A DNA stretch of 64,000 bases from NCBI RefSeq assembly GCF_012910705.2, contig NZ_WTVG02000040.1, positions 558,001-622,000 of the forward strand, read 5' to 3'. The notes below the pieces were generated by a model, which was not told the origin of the DNA, made no database searches, and saw only the letters and a program-made list of their open reading frames with translations. Positions 1 through 9,400 of the stretch are shown one piece after another (position 1 is the stretch's first letter; each line of letters starts with the position of its first letter). The translations under genes and the position numbers were made by a program. This DNA is from Aromatoleum anaerobium. Lineage in GTDB: Bacteria; Pseudomonadota; Gammaproteobacteria; Burkholderiales; Rhodocyclaceae.

Positions 1-85
1 ACGACTATCAATCAGTATTGGCGGGCCGAGGTGCAGCCGGTGGTCCGCCGATACCCGAAATCGACGCAAGATGAGGAGACCTGAC

Positions 86-679
86 ATGCAGAATTCACCG
101 ACAGAACAGCTTCGGACCGAAAACATGGAGTGCGAATTCGTTCCACCGCTTGATCTGCCGGAGACCTGGGGGCTTGCGTGGGAACGCCAGTTGAACGCGG
201 CGCTCGCGTGGCAGGCCGCCAATGCGGACAGCGGCGCGGAAGCGAGCCCGGTGACGAATGCAACGGCGAGCGCCGGGGCGGCGGAATTCCGGCAGGTGGG
301 CGGCACGGCGTGCGCACCGACGATGCGGACGATCACCAGGATGACGACGCTGCTGGGCTCGCTGCGGGAGCGAACGCTGCAGATCCAGAGCGAGGCCGCG
401 AACGTCGCCATCGCCGAGGTGTCGCGTTCCCGTGCTCCGGCGGCGGACGGTGCGGGGAACGATGAAGCATTGCGCCCGCTCGACGCGGAAAACGCGCGGC
501 GAATCACCGAACTCATCCGCTCGTGGTTCGAAATGACCGCCGCTGCACAGGCCGAAATGGCGGTCTTGGCAGGCTTCGGCGCGACCGGCGCCCGCAACGA
601 CGCGACCGGTCCGGTGGTATTCGAGCGGCGCACCCAGGCCCGCGTGATCGACTTTCCCGACCGCCGCCGCGCGGCTTGA
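86..679 (+). CDS. Unassigned helical protein, possibly phasin-like
   Basis: I do not recognise this 197-residue protein with certainty. Its middle (about residues 95-125) and C-terminal part (about 150-175) are Ala/Glu/Arg-rich and read as amphipathic helices, like the phasin-type proteins encoded at 4193 and 14260. There is no signal peptide or membrane segment, so it should be cytoplasmic. I chose the ATG at 86 over the one at 71 because an AGGAGA ribosome site (75-80) sits about 5 bases before it and overlaps the earlier ATG. A long hairpin followed by a T-run lies just downstream (689-750), so it is probably monocistronic. A granule-associated role is an inference from composition only. 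Confidence 0.6.
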   Translation: MQNSPTEQLRTENMECEFVPPLDLPETWGLAWERQLNAALAWQAANADSGAEASPVTNATASAGAAEFRQVGGTACAPTMRTITRMTTLLGSLRERTLQIQSEAANVAIAEVSRSRAPAADGAGNDEALRPLDAENARRITELIRSWFEMTAAAQAEMAVLAGFGATGARNDATGPVVFERRTQARVIDFPDRRRAA

Positions 680-688
680 CGGTCCGGG

Positions 689-750
689 CAGGTGAGCGCC
701 CGCTGCAGGGAATCAACCCGCAGCGCGACGCTCACCTGCCTCCGTTTTTT
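689..750 (+). terminator. Rho-independent terminator after the first gene
   Basis: Ten-base inverted arms at 689-698 (CAGGTGAGCG) and 729-738 (CGCTCACCTG) are followed by six T at 745-750. The loop is long (30 bases) and the T-run starts 6 bases after the stem, so this is a plausible rather than a perfect intrinsic terminator. It lies 10 bases after the stop codon of the preceding gene. Confidence 0.5.
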
Positions 751-827
751 ACCTCGCACTCCGGTGTTATCCTCGCCCGCTCGCATGGCAATCCGTTCCG
801 GATACAACCTGCGTCCGGATTTCATTC

Positions 828-1769
828 ATGCTGCAAGTATTCACGATCACCGGCCCGGTCTTCATCGTCATCGCCCTCGGATTCGCCACCGTGCACTGGG
901 GTTTTTTCGCGAAGTCGGACACCCGCATCCTCGGCAAATTCGCGATCAACATCGCCCTGCCGGCAATGCTGTTCAAGGCGCTGACCGAGCGGCCGTTCGC
1001 GGAAATCCTCAACACCCGTTACCTGCTCGCCTACGCGCTGGGCTCGCTCGCAACCTTCGCGATCGGTGTCGCGGCGACGCACTTTTTTCGTCACAAGAGC
1101 CTGCAGCTGAGCGCCGTGCACGGCATGGGCATGTCGCTGTCGAACAGCGCCTTCATCGGCTACCCGATCGTCCTGCAGTTGCTCGGGCCGCCCGCGGCGA
1201 TCGCGCTCGCGCTGTGCTTTCTCGTCGAGAACCTGCTGATCCTGCCCCTCGCGCTGGCGCTCGCGGAGAGCGGCGGCGGCAACGGTGAAAGCGCTCTCAA
1301 GGTCTTGTCGAACACGTTTCTGCGCCTCGGGCGCAACCCGCTGATCCTCGCGATCGCTGCCGGCTTCGCGTGCGCGATGCTCGAACTGCGGCTGCCCGGG
1401 CCGGCGCTGCGGGCGATCGACCTGCTCGCGCTGGCCTCGGCCGGCATCGCGCTGTTCGTCATCGGCGGCACGCTGGTCGGGCTGAAAATCGAGGGCATGC
1501 GCGGCGACATCGCATATATCGTCGCCGGGAAGCTGCTGCTCCATCCGCTCGCAGTGTTCGTTGCAGTCATGCTCGTTCCGCCCACCGACCGCGCGCTGCA
1601 GATCGCCGCAGTGACGTTCGCATGCATGCCGATGCTGAGCATCTATCCGATCCTGGCGCAGAAGTACGGCCGCGAAGAGCTGTGCGCCGCGGCATTGATG
1701 GCCGCGACGGTCAGTGCGTTCTTCACGATCAGCGCAGTGATCTGGGTGCTGCAGGCCGGCATGGGCTGA
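828..1769 (+). CDS. AEC-family (auxin efflux carrier-like) permease
   Basis: A 313-residue integral membrane protein of the AEC/MdcF type, which export or import small organic acids and related compounds in bacteria. About ten hydrophobic helices span the whole length in two halves of five, joined by a polar linker around residues 145-160. Typical family features are the N-terminal helix with a Gly-Phe turn, the conserved Asn-Ile-Ala-Leu-Pro-Ala in helix 2 (about residues 45-50), and the Met-Pro-Met near residue 265 in the second half. The substrate cannot be told from sequence. It converges on the LysR gene with only four bases between the two stop codons, so the two are probably not co-regulated. 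The ribosome site is weak. Confidence 0.9.
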   Translation: MLQVFTITGPVFIVIALGFATVHWGFFAKSDTRILGKFAINIALPAMLFKALTERPFAEILNTRYLLAYALGSLATFAIGVAATHFFRHKSLQLSAVHGMGMSLSNSAFIGYPIVLQLLGPPAAIALALCFLVENLLILPLALALAESGGGNGESALKVLSNTFLRLGRNPLILAIAAGFACAMLELRLPGPALRAIDLLALASAGIALFVIGGTLVGLKIEGMRGDIAYIVAGKLLLHPLAVFVAVMLVPPTDRALQIAAVTFACMPMLSIYPILAQKYGREELCAAALMAATVSAFFTISAVIWVLQAGMG

Positions 1770-1773
1770 CCGC

Positions 1774-2664
1774 CTATCCGGCGATCTCTTTCAGCACGTC
1801 GAGGAACCCCGCCAGCAACGGGTTCGGGGCGCCCTCGCGGGTGGCGATGGCAAGCGAAAAATGCGCCCCCTCGTCGCGGATCGCAAGGTAGCGCACGCGT
1901 GGCAACCGCACGCACTCCAGCGGCGCCGGCAGCAGCGCGGTGCCCAGGCCCGCGGCGACCAATCCGATCTGCGTTGTCGCCTCGCGCGCCGTCTGCACGA
2001 TGCGCGGCGCAAACCCGGCGCTGCGGCACAGGCGATCGAGGACGAACGGCAGGCCCGAGCCGACGTCGGGTGGAAACGCGATGAAGCCGTCGTCGCGAAA
2101 TTCCGCGAGCGAGACTTCCCCCCGGTCTGCCCGCGGATGACCGGCGTGGACGACGAGCCGCAACGGGTCGCGCCCGATCTCGCGCGTCTGGATGCCGGCG
2201 GGCACTTCGAGGCCGCCGTGCCGCACGAAACCGACGTCGAGAACCCCGTGCAGGATCGCCGCGAACTGCTCCGTCGTGAACATCTCGTGCAACTGCAGAC
2301 CGACCTGCGGATATCGCTGGCGATAGGTGTATAGCGTGTCGGCGAGCGTCGACGTGTACGGCAGCGACGACGCGAAACCGACTTTCAGTTCGCCGGCCTC
2401 GCCGCGTCCGGCACGCCTCGCCTCCTCGACGGCCTCGCGCGACTGCTCGAGGATTTCCCGCGCATGCTCGAAAAAGCGCCGCCCCGCCTCGGTGAGCGCG
2501 ACGCGCCGCCGGCTGCGGTCGAACAGCGGCGTGCCGATTTCCGCTTCCAGGTCGCGGATCTGCATCGACAGCGGCGGCTGCCCGATATGCAGCCGCGCGG
2601 CCGCGCGCGTGAAGTTGAGCTCTTCGGCGACGGTGACGAAATAACGGAGATGGCGTAGTTCCAT
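1774..2664 (-). CDS. LysR-family transcriptional regulator
   Basis: A 296-residue LysR regulator. Residues 1-60 form the winged helix-turn-helix (starting MELRHLRYFVTVAEELNFTR), which resembles the BenM/CatM-like branch. The rest is a periplasmic-binding-protein-like effector domain with the usual LysR length. A longer reading frame exists upstream, but the ATG at 2664 gives the canonical LysR N-terminus. The gene is divergent from the MFS transporter at 2774 with 109 bases between them, the usual arrangement in which a LysR protein controls its neighbour. The inducer is unknown; export of a toxic small molecule by the MFS protein would fit but is inference. Confidence 0.93.
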   Translation of the reverse strand: MELRHLRYFVTVAEELNFTRAAARLHIGQPPLSMQIRDLEAEIGTPLFDRSRRRVALTEAGRRFFEHAREILEQSREAVEEARRAGRGEAGELKVGFASSLPYTSTLADTLYTYRQRYPQVGLQLHEMFTTEQFAAILHGVLDVGFVRHGGLEVPAGIQTREIGRDPLRLVVHAGHPRADRGEVSLAEFRDDGFIAFPPDVGSGLPFVLDRLCRSAGFAPRIVQTAREATTQIGLVAAGLGTALLPAPLECVRLPRVRYLAIRDEGAHFSLAIATREGAPNPLLAGFLDVLKEIAG

Positions 2665-2773
2665 GATCTGTTTTTTATATCGACAAGGCCAGAACAATAT
2701 ATTGGACTCGTATCATCGCGACAACCTAGCATTTGTCTGCAGAGAACAGCGCATTTGCTCGAGGAGACGACCA
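2665..2773. promoter_or_regulatory. Divergent LysR/MFS control region
   Basis: This is an AT-rich 109-bp gap in otherwise GC-rich DNA. It contains a perfect 10-bp palindrome CAATATATTG at 2695-2704, in the middle of the gap and suited to binding the LysR protein encoded to the left. A GAGGAG ribosome site at 2761-2766 serves the MFS gene. Exact -10/-35 boxes are not clear to me. Confidence 0.4.
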
Positions 2774-4033
2774 ATGACCACCCGTTACTCCATTGCCGAC
2801 GCGATCCGCGAGGATGGCCGCATCGAAGCGGGCAGCAGTGCGTTCCGCAAGGCCAACCTCGCGATGTTCGTCGGCGGCTTTGCGACGTTCGCGATGCTCT
2901 ACGCGACTCAGCCGATCCTGCCGCGTCTGGCCTCCGATTTCGCCGTCGCGCCGACCACTGCCAGCCTGTCGGTCGCCGCAGGAACGGCCGCGCTCGCGGC
3001 GATGCTGATTCCGGCGAGCGTGCTGTCGGACCGTTACGGGCGCGAGCGGGTGATGAAGGCGGCGCTGGTGCTCGGCGCGATCGTCACACTCGTCGCTGCG
3101 TTCGCCGCGGATTTCACGCAACTGCTGGTGCTGCGCGTGCTGCTCGGCGCGGTGCTCGCCGGCCTGCCCGCGGCGGCGATGGCCTATCTCGGCGAAGAGG
3201 TCGCGCCGGGCGCGCAAGGTCGCGCGATAGGACTCTATATCGCCGGTAACGCGCTCGGCGGCATGAGCGGGCGCTTTCTCGTCGCCGTGCTGACGGACTG
3301 GAGTTCGTGGCGGCTCGCCCTGGCGGCCCTCGGTTTCATCGGCGTCATCGCCGCCGCGCTGTTCTGGTACGCACTGCCGCGCTCGCACCATTTCGCACCG
3401 CGCGCCGCCGGGCTCGGCGACGTGCTCGCGGACGCCGCGGCGCTGCTCGGCGACCGGGGTATGCGCAGCCTCTTCGCGATCGCGTTCCTCATGATGGGCG
3501 CCTTCACGAGCCTCTATAACTACCTCGGTTTCCGTCTCCAGCTGGCGCCGTTCTCCCTCGGCCAGAGCGCGATCGGAGGCGTGTTCATGCTCTACCTCGT
3601 CGGCACCGCATCGTCGGCGTGGACCGGCCGGCTCGTCGACCGGGTCGGCCGGCGCACGGTACTGTGGACGATGATTCTCGCGAGCGGCTGCGGCCTCGCG
3701 CTGACGCTGTCGGGCGCCCTGCCCGCCGTCATCACCGGCGTCGCGGTGTTCACATTCGGCTATTTCGGCGCGCATACGGCGGCGAGCGGCTGGGTCGGCC
3801 GACGCGCACATGAGCGCCGCGCCCTCGCCGCGGCTCTGTACCTGTGCAGCTACTACCTTGGTGCGAGCCTGCTCGGTACGCTCTCGGGGCTGGCGTGGGA
3901 GCGGGCGGCGTGGCCGGGCGTCGTCGCGGCGCTCGCGCTGTCGATGTCGATCGCGCTGGGCGCGGCGTGGTGGTTGCGAAAGCTGCAGCCGCTCGCGGCG
4001 CCTGCCGCAACCGCGCTCAACCCCGTGTCCTAG
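2774..4033 (+). CDS. MFS transporter, YnfM-like
   Basis: A 419-residue major facilitator protein with 12 predicted membrane helices. The loop between helices 2 and 3 carries the family motif SDRYGRERVM (about residues 79-88), and the second half has a matching DRVGRRTVLW motif (about 291-300). The N-terminal pattern MLYATQPILPRLASDF is typical of the YnfM/AraJ-like drug-exporter branch. I start at the ATG at 2774 because a GAGGAG ribosome site lies eight bases upstream; a longer in-frame start inside the control region is unlikely. Substrate unknown. It is probably controlled by the divergent LysR gene. Confidence 0.92.
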   Translation: MTTRYSIADAIREDGRIEAGSSAFRKANLAMFVGGFATFAMLYATQPILPRLASDFAVAPTTASLSVAAGTAALAAMLIPASVLSDRYGRERVMKAALVLGAIVTLVAAFAADFTQLLVLRVLLGAVLAGLPAAAMAYLGEEVAPGAQGRAIGLYIAGNALGGMSGRFLVAVLTDWSSWRLALAALGFIGVIAAALFWYALPRSHHFAPRAAGLGDVLADAAALLGDRGMRSLFAIAFLMMGAFTSLYNYLGFRLQLAPFSLGQSAIGGVFMLYLVGTASSAWTGRLVDRVGRRTVLWTMILASGCGLALTLSGALPAVITGVAVFTFGYFGAHTAASGWVGRRAHERRALAAALYLCSYYLGASLLGTLSGLAWERAAWPGVVAALALSMSIALGAAWWLRKLQPLAAPAATALNPVS

Positions 4034-4192
4034 TCTTTGTTCCGGCTGCGCGACCCCGACCCCGGTCGAAACACGCGGCGGGCACCGGTCGTAACACGTT
4101 CCGCCCCCGTTTCTTGTTACTCTTAATATTCACGACGATTGCCGGGGCGCCGTCCTGGCGACGCCTCTCACTGAATGGAAGAAAACTTCACG

Positions 4193-4684
4193 ATGACTCA
4201 ACGCCGACCCCGTGGCCTGTCCGCCGATCCGATGCTCCAATGGACCAACCTCGCCGTGAGGACGATCGAGATGATGATGGCGTCCGCGCAGGTCATCGGT
4301 CACCGCACCACGCGGATGGCCGACGCCGGCTTTACGCCCAGTGCGAGGGATCAGGAGGAATTCACGCTGATGGGGCAGGAAAAATTCGAGGCGGCCGCCG
4401 AATCGGCGCAAGCGATGACGATGCACCTGATGAAACTCAACCAGCGCCTGTGGGAACAGACGTCCGCCCGGATGGTCGGCGGCGCAGCCGCGATGTGGTC
4501 CTTGGCGGGCAGCCAGACGCTGGGCCAGTCGGTCGAGCGGCAAGCCGACCTCTTCAACCTGGTTTCGGAATCGGCGCAGAGCATGTCGAAGCTCGCCGGT
4601 TCGGGCGTGACGCTCGCCCACCGCGGACTGCGGCCGATCCACGCCAAGGCGACGGCGAACGCGAAGCGCCTCGGGGGACGGTAA
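4193..4684 (+). CDS. Phasin-like polyhydroxyalkanoate granule-associated protein
   Basis: A 163-residue protein made almost wholly of amphipathic helices rich in Ala, Met and Gln. It resembles the granule-associated phasins of betaproteobacteria, which coat polyhydroxyalkanoate inclusions. There is no signal peptide. The ATG at 4193 is preferred to the one at 4175 because GGAAGA lies about ten bases before it, while nothing resembling a ribosome site precedes 4175. It converges on the mlaC-type gene. The assignment rests on overall character and on the two other phasin-like genes in this window; no synthase gene is adjacent. Confidence 0.7.
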   Translation: MTQRRPRGLSADPMLQWTNLAVRTIEMMMASAQVIGHRTTRMADAGFTPSARDQEEFTLMGQEKFEAAAESAQAMTMHLMKLNQRLWEQTSARMVGGAAAMWSLAGSQTLGQSVERQADLFNLVSESAQSMSKLAGSGVTLAHRGLRPIHAKATANAKRLGGR

Positions 4685-4717
4685 TCTCTTGACCTCTGTC
4701 AGCAGGCGGGTGAGCGA

Positions 4718-5356
4718 TCAACTCGTTCCCCCCGCCCTCGGGACGGGCGCCTGCGGGTTGCGGTTCTTCTCCTGCAGCGCCTTCAGCAACCCTTCGATAC
4801 CGCCGCTGCTGATCTCGTTGTTGAAGCTGCTGCGGTAGTTCGTCACGAGACTGACGCCGGCGACCGTGACGTCGATGACTTTCCACTCCCCTCCCTTGTC
4901 CACGAGGCGATAGTCAAGAGCGATCGGCTGCCCGCCCGGCTTGTTGATCTGGCTCTGGACGAGCACTTCCTTCGCGTCCGGCCCTTTGCGCATCGGCTTG
5001 AAAGTCACCGTCTCGTCGCTGTACTCGGTCAGCGCGTTCGCGTAAGTGCGTACCAGCAGCGTGCGGAATTCTTCGCTGAGCTGCCTGCGCTGCTCGTCAT
5101 TCGCCTGCGTCCAGTGACGCCCGAGGGCGAGCGCCGTCATGCGCGGAAAATCGAAGTGCGGCGCGATGCGGGTCTCGATCAACTCGGCCGCGCGCTTGCT
5201 ATCGCCGGAGCGGATCTGCTTGTCCTCGCGCAGGATCGTCAATACCTCTTCGGTGACATCCTTGACCAGGGCGTCCGGCGCGCTCTGTTGCGCCACGACC
5301 AGCAGTGAAGCAAGCAGCAGCAGGATGGCAAGCAGAGAACGTGCGAACGTCGGCAT
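4718..5356 (-). CDS. MlaC/Ttg2D-family phospholipid-binding protein
   Basis: A 212-residue secreted protein. A signal peptide (about residues 1-23, ending AQQ) is followed by the MlaC domain, including the region FDFPRMTALALGRHW near residue 70 and the C-terminal sequence VDKGGEWKVIDVTVAGVSLV typical of the family. MlaC carries phospholipids across the periplasm between the outer-membrane MlaA complex and the inner-membrane MlaFEDB transporter. Here it stands alone, without mlaFED, so it may be a second copy or serve another transporter. Two ATGs are adjacent; I chose 5356 because an AAGGAG site ends six bases before it. Confidence 0.85.
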   Translation of the reverse strand: MPTFARSLLAILLLLASLLVVAQQSAPDALVKDVTEEVLTILREDKQIRSGDSKRAAELIETRIAPHFDFPRMTALALGRHWTQANDEQRRQLSEEFRTLLVRTYANALTEYSDETVTFKPMRKGPDAKEVLVQSQINKPGGQPIALDYRLVDKGGEWKVIDVTVAGVSLVTNYRSSFNNEISSGGIEGLLKALQEKNRNPQAPVPRAGGTS

Positions 5357-5475
5357 CATCAACTCCTTGACATGCTGCAGATCCCGCGGCCCCGGATGTC
5401 ACTCCGGAGCACCCGAGCCCTTCAGGCGGACGACGCCGGCCGGTGTCGCCCGCCGCGCCGGGAAGGGCCTCTTCG

Positions 5476-5850
5476 TCACGGCGTCTTCTTGTTGCCGGCG
5501 TTCCACTCGTTCATCGACAGCTTGCCGTCCTGGTCGGTGTCGAGCTGGTCGAAGCGCGCCTGCAGGTCGGCCGAACGCTTGGCCTCGTCCTTGGTCACCT
5601 GACCGTCCCTGTCCCGGTCCAGTTCCATGAACATCGTCGCGTCAGCGTCCTTCGCAGTCCCGCTTCCCATCCGTTCGCCCGGCGAAGCCGGCGTCGCGGG
5701 GGTCGCGGGCGTGGTGCCGGAAGGCGTGGTCCGGCTGGGGGACGTGCCCTGGCCGCTGCCGTAGCCGCCGCTGCCCTGGGCCTGGGCTGCCGCCGCCAGC
5801 GGAACAGCCGCCGCGATGATCAAGGCCGTGAGAGTGAGTTTGCGTTTCAT
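5476..5850 (-). CDS. Secreted EF-hand protein
   Basis: A 124-residue protein with a signal peptide (residues 1-23, ending AAAAQAQG), a low-complexity Gly/Ser/Thr/Pro-rich linker (about 24-60) and two consecutive EF-hands. The calcium loops read DRDRDGQVTKDE (about residues 75-86) and DTDQDGKLSMNE (about 100-111), and both keep acidic residues at positions 1, 3, 5 and 12. It should bind calcium in the periplasm or outside the cell. The start is fixed by GGAGA six bases upstream. No partner gene is apparent; the neighbours read differently or are unrelated. Confidence 0.85.
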   Translation of the reverse strand: MKRKLTLTALIIAAAVPLAAAAQAQGSGGYGSGQGTSPSRTTPSGTTPATPATPASPGERMGSGTAKDADATMFMELDRDRDGQVTKDEAKRSADLQARFDQLDTDQDGKLSMNEWNAGNKKTP

Positions 5851-6421
5851 GGATGTCTCCTTGGGGGTGTCTGATTTGAGTGGCAACCGGTGAAACTCCG
5901 GCATTGGCGAATGAGCAAATCCGGTGCCACTTGGCGAAAACCCCGCAATGGCAAGCCTTTTGGCGGAATGCGACGTCGCTGGCGGCGCGTCCCGGGCAGC
6001 GAATCCGTCGCCGATCCGCAACAGCCCGGCGGCACTTGCGGGGCCGGTATCCGCCGCCGCCCTCCGCATCCGTTGCCAGCGTCCGCCTGGACAAGCGTGG
6101 GGGGCATGACATTGTTTTCGGCAGCCACGGGCTTGTCGTCAGTCGGCGACAACGGCACGTCGCGCGTGCCGCCCGGTTTACCGCCGCAGGGGGCGCAGCG
6201 AAAGGCTTCCGCGCTGCCCGATTGACAAAACCGGAGCCGGCTTCTAAACAGGAATAGTCAAAAAGAATAACCCCCCCCGGCCACCGCATCCGGGTGCGCG
6301 ACGACAGCGGCGACGAAGCGGAGGCGCGCGATACGTCCGGCGGGACATCGCCTCCCTCGCGACTTTCGCCCGAACGGCAGCCCGCCGTGGCCGGGCGCAG
6401 CGCACTTGCGACGGAGGCCCG
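5851..6421. other. 571-bp gap without a supported gene
   Basis: No reading frame here has a convincing ribosome site or recognisable product. Two items stand out. The first is an inverted repeat, GTGGCAACCGG at 5880-5890 facing CCGGTGCCAC at 5921-5930 with one bulged base, lying just upstream of the EF-hand gene. The second is a promoter-like pair for the CHAT gene at 6222-6250. The 160-odd bases between that promoter and the CHAT start codon hold a C-run (6270-6278) and no gene. Confidence 0.5.
6222..6250 (+). promoter_or_regulatory. Candidate sigma-70 promoter of the CHAT-hydrolase gene
   Basis: A perfect -35 box TTGACA at 6222-6227 is followed after 17 bases by a weak -10, TAAACA at 6245-6250. 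If used, transcription would start near 6257 and give a 5' leader of about 165 bases before the start codon at 6422. The -10 match is poor, so an activator or a different -10 nearby is possible. Confidence 0.35.
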
Positions 6422-9400
6422 ATGCCGAGCACATTGAAACCGGGCGAAATCCTCGTCCACCTGCCGGGCGAGGAACGTCCCGCGGGGGCGGCACGCAGCG
6501 CCCTGCCGCCTGCGCTGACAGCCGGAAGCCGGGCTGCGCTAGGCACTCCGGACCCGTTTCTCGATCGGATCGTCAGCGTCGAGGCCGCCTTCAGCCTCGT
6601 CGCGCCGGGCCGGGCCGACGGACCGGAAAGCGCCGCATCGGTCGCCGACGACCGCCTGCTCGCGCTCGAGACGGCGGACGGCGCGACGGTCTTCATCCGC
6701 GCCGACAAGCTGCGCGACGATCTCGCCCGAGTGCGTCCTGCAGCGGTGCGTGCCGACGGCTCGCTCGATCTCGCCGCGCTGCGCGACCCGGAGGCGGCTG
6801 CGCGCGGCGTGACCGACTGGATCTGGTCGCGGGTGTCGGTGCTGTCGCTGGGCAGCGACGCGATCACCGGCGCCGCGCTCGACAAGGCCGGCGAATGGCT
6901 GCGCGACTGGCTCGGCGAAGCGGCGCCGGATCTCGCGCCGTCCGGCGCCTCGTGGCTTGGCGCGAAAGCGCTGATGTGGGCGATCGAAAGCCGCCTGCCC
7001 GGCGAGCCGGGGATCTACCACTGGCGCAACGATGCCGCGCCCGCCGCTTCCGACCGCTGCGCACCCGGCGACGCGCGGCTCGCGGCCGGCGCCGACGCGC
7101 CGCTGCTGCTGTTTATCCACGGCACCGGCTCGCACACCTTCGGCAGCTTCAGCGATCTGCGCAGCGGCAGCGCCGCCGGCGACTGGGAGGCGCTGGCGCG
7201 GCGCTTCGGCGGCCGCATGTTCGGCTTCGAGCACCGGACGTTTTCCGAAAGCCCGATCGACAACGCGCTCGCGCTGGCGCGGACGCTGCCGGCGGACGCC
7301 CGGCTGTCGCTCGTCACGCATTCGCGCGGCGGCCTCGTCGGCGACCTGCTGTGCTTGGCCGGCCTCACGGATGCCGCGATCGCCGCCTATCGTCGCGATC
7401 CGCCACCGGACACGAGCGAGACGCCGCAGCAAAAGCGCCTGCGCGAGCTGGTCGCGGCGCGCGAACAGGATTCGCTGCGCGCGCTGCGCCAGGAACTCGC
7501 CGACAAGAACTTCCGCATCGAGCGCTACGTCCGCGTCGCGTGCCCGGCCCGCGGCACGTCGCTGCTGACGGACAACCTCGACGTGTTCCTGTCGGGTCTG
7601 CTGAGCCTGATGGCGAAGCTCGCCGGCGCGGCGACCGGTCCGGCCGGCGGCGCGGCGCTGTCGGCCTTCCGGCGCATCGTGCTGGAGATCGCCGCAAAAC
7701 GCATCGACCCGCGCTTTCTGCCGGGCATCGAGGCGATGCTGACCGACGCGCCGATGGCGCGGCTCCTCGCGGACGCCCAGCGCAAGCAGGGCATCGCGAT
7801 GTCGATCATCAGCGGCGACATCGAAGGCGGCAGCGTGCTCAGGCGGATCGGCGTGCTGTTCACCGACTGGATGTTCTTCGACCGCGCCGACAACGACCTC
7901 GTCATCGATACCGAGTCGATGTACGCGGGGCTGGCCGCGCGCAACGACGCCCGCTACCTGTTCGACCAGGGGGCATCGGTGCATCACTTCAGCTATTTCT
8001 CGAATCGCCTTACGCGAAGCGCGCTGCGCGACTGGCTGACCGCCGACGACCCCGCGGCGCTCGCCGCCTTCGCCCCCCTCGTCCGGCGTCACGAACCGGA
8101 TGCCGCGACCGTCCGCACTCGTGCAGCGAGGCGCGCCGCGCCGCGCCGCGACAGCCGCCCGGTCGTGATCATGCTGCCGGGGATCATGGGTTCGCACCTC
8201 GAGGTTCGCGCCGCCGACCGGTTGCCGGGTGAAGGCGACCGGGTGTGGTTCGACTTTCTCGATCTGGCGAGCGGCGGCCTGGCGAAAATCCGCTTCGACC
8301 GGCCGGACGTGCGCGAGGAAGCGCTGTTTGACATGTTCTACGGCGAGCTCGCGGAGTACCTCGCCGACAGCCACTTCGTGATCCGCTGCCCGTACGACTG
8401 GCGTCAGCCGCTGCAGGCCGCCGGCGCCTCGGCCGACCATCTCGCGGCGGTGCTGAAGCAGGCGCTCGCCGAGCACCCGAACCAGCCGGTGCGCCTGCTC
8501 GCGCACAGCCTCGGCGGCCTCGTCGCCCGCACGATGATCGCAAAGCACCCGGACCTGTGGGCGCAGCTCGTGCGGCGGCCCGGCGGCCGGCTGGTGATGC
8601 TCGGCACGCCGAACAACGGCTCGCACCTGATGGTCGAGGCGCTGCTCGGCAAGTCCGACCTGGTGCGCAAGCTCGCGCGCCTCGACCTGCGCCACGACAT
8701 GCAGCACGTGCTCGACATCGTCGCCGGCTTCCCGGGCGCGCTGCAGCTTCTGCCGCGGCCGGGCTTCGTCGACAACGGCGCGACACTGCACGCCGACTAT
8801 CTCGACGCCGCCGTGTGGCCGGCGCTCGCGCAGCACAATCGCGACCGCTGGTTCGGCGACCACCGCGTCGGCCGACCCGACGCCGACACGGTGGCGCAGG
8901 CCCGCGCGCTGTGGCAGACCACCCTCGCGGCCGGCACCGCACCGCAGCCGGTCGAGCGCGTCGTTTATGTGTTCGGCAAGGCCGGCAACACGCCCTGCGG
9001 CCTCGTGCTCGACGGCGGCCGGCTGAAAATGGTCGGCACCCCGGAGGGCGACGGCTCGGTGAGCTGGGCGTCGGGGCGGCTCGCAGGCCTGCCGGACGGG
9101 CAATGCTGGTTCATGCCGGCCGATCACGCCGGCCTGACCGGCACCGAGGAACACTTTCCGGCGATCGTCGATCTGCTGCACGCCGGCACGACCAGCCGTC
9201 TCGGCCGCCTGCCGGCCTTGCGCGGCGCGGCGGGGGCGACGCTGACGTACGACGCCCCTCCGCCGGTGCTGCCGACCGAGGAGGAACTCGCGCGCAGCAT
9301 CCTCGGCGGCAAGCCGAAACCTCCCCTTGCGGCGACGAGCCTGCAGTCGCTGCGGGTTTCGGTGGCGGCGATGGACCTGCGCTTCGCCCGCCACCCGGTC

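Noticed and set aside
5880-6257. 125-codon frame in the 571-bp gap
   Set aside because: No ribosome site, Arg/Ala-rich composition, no family resemblance.
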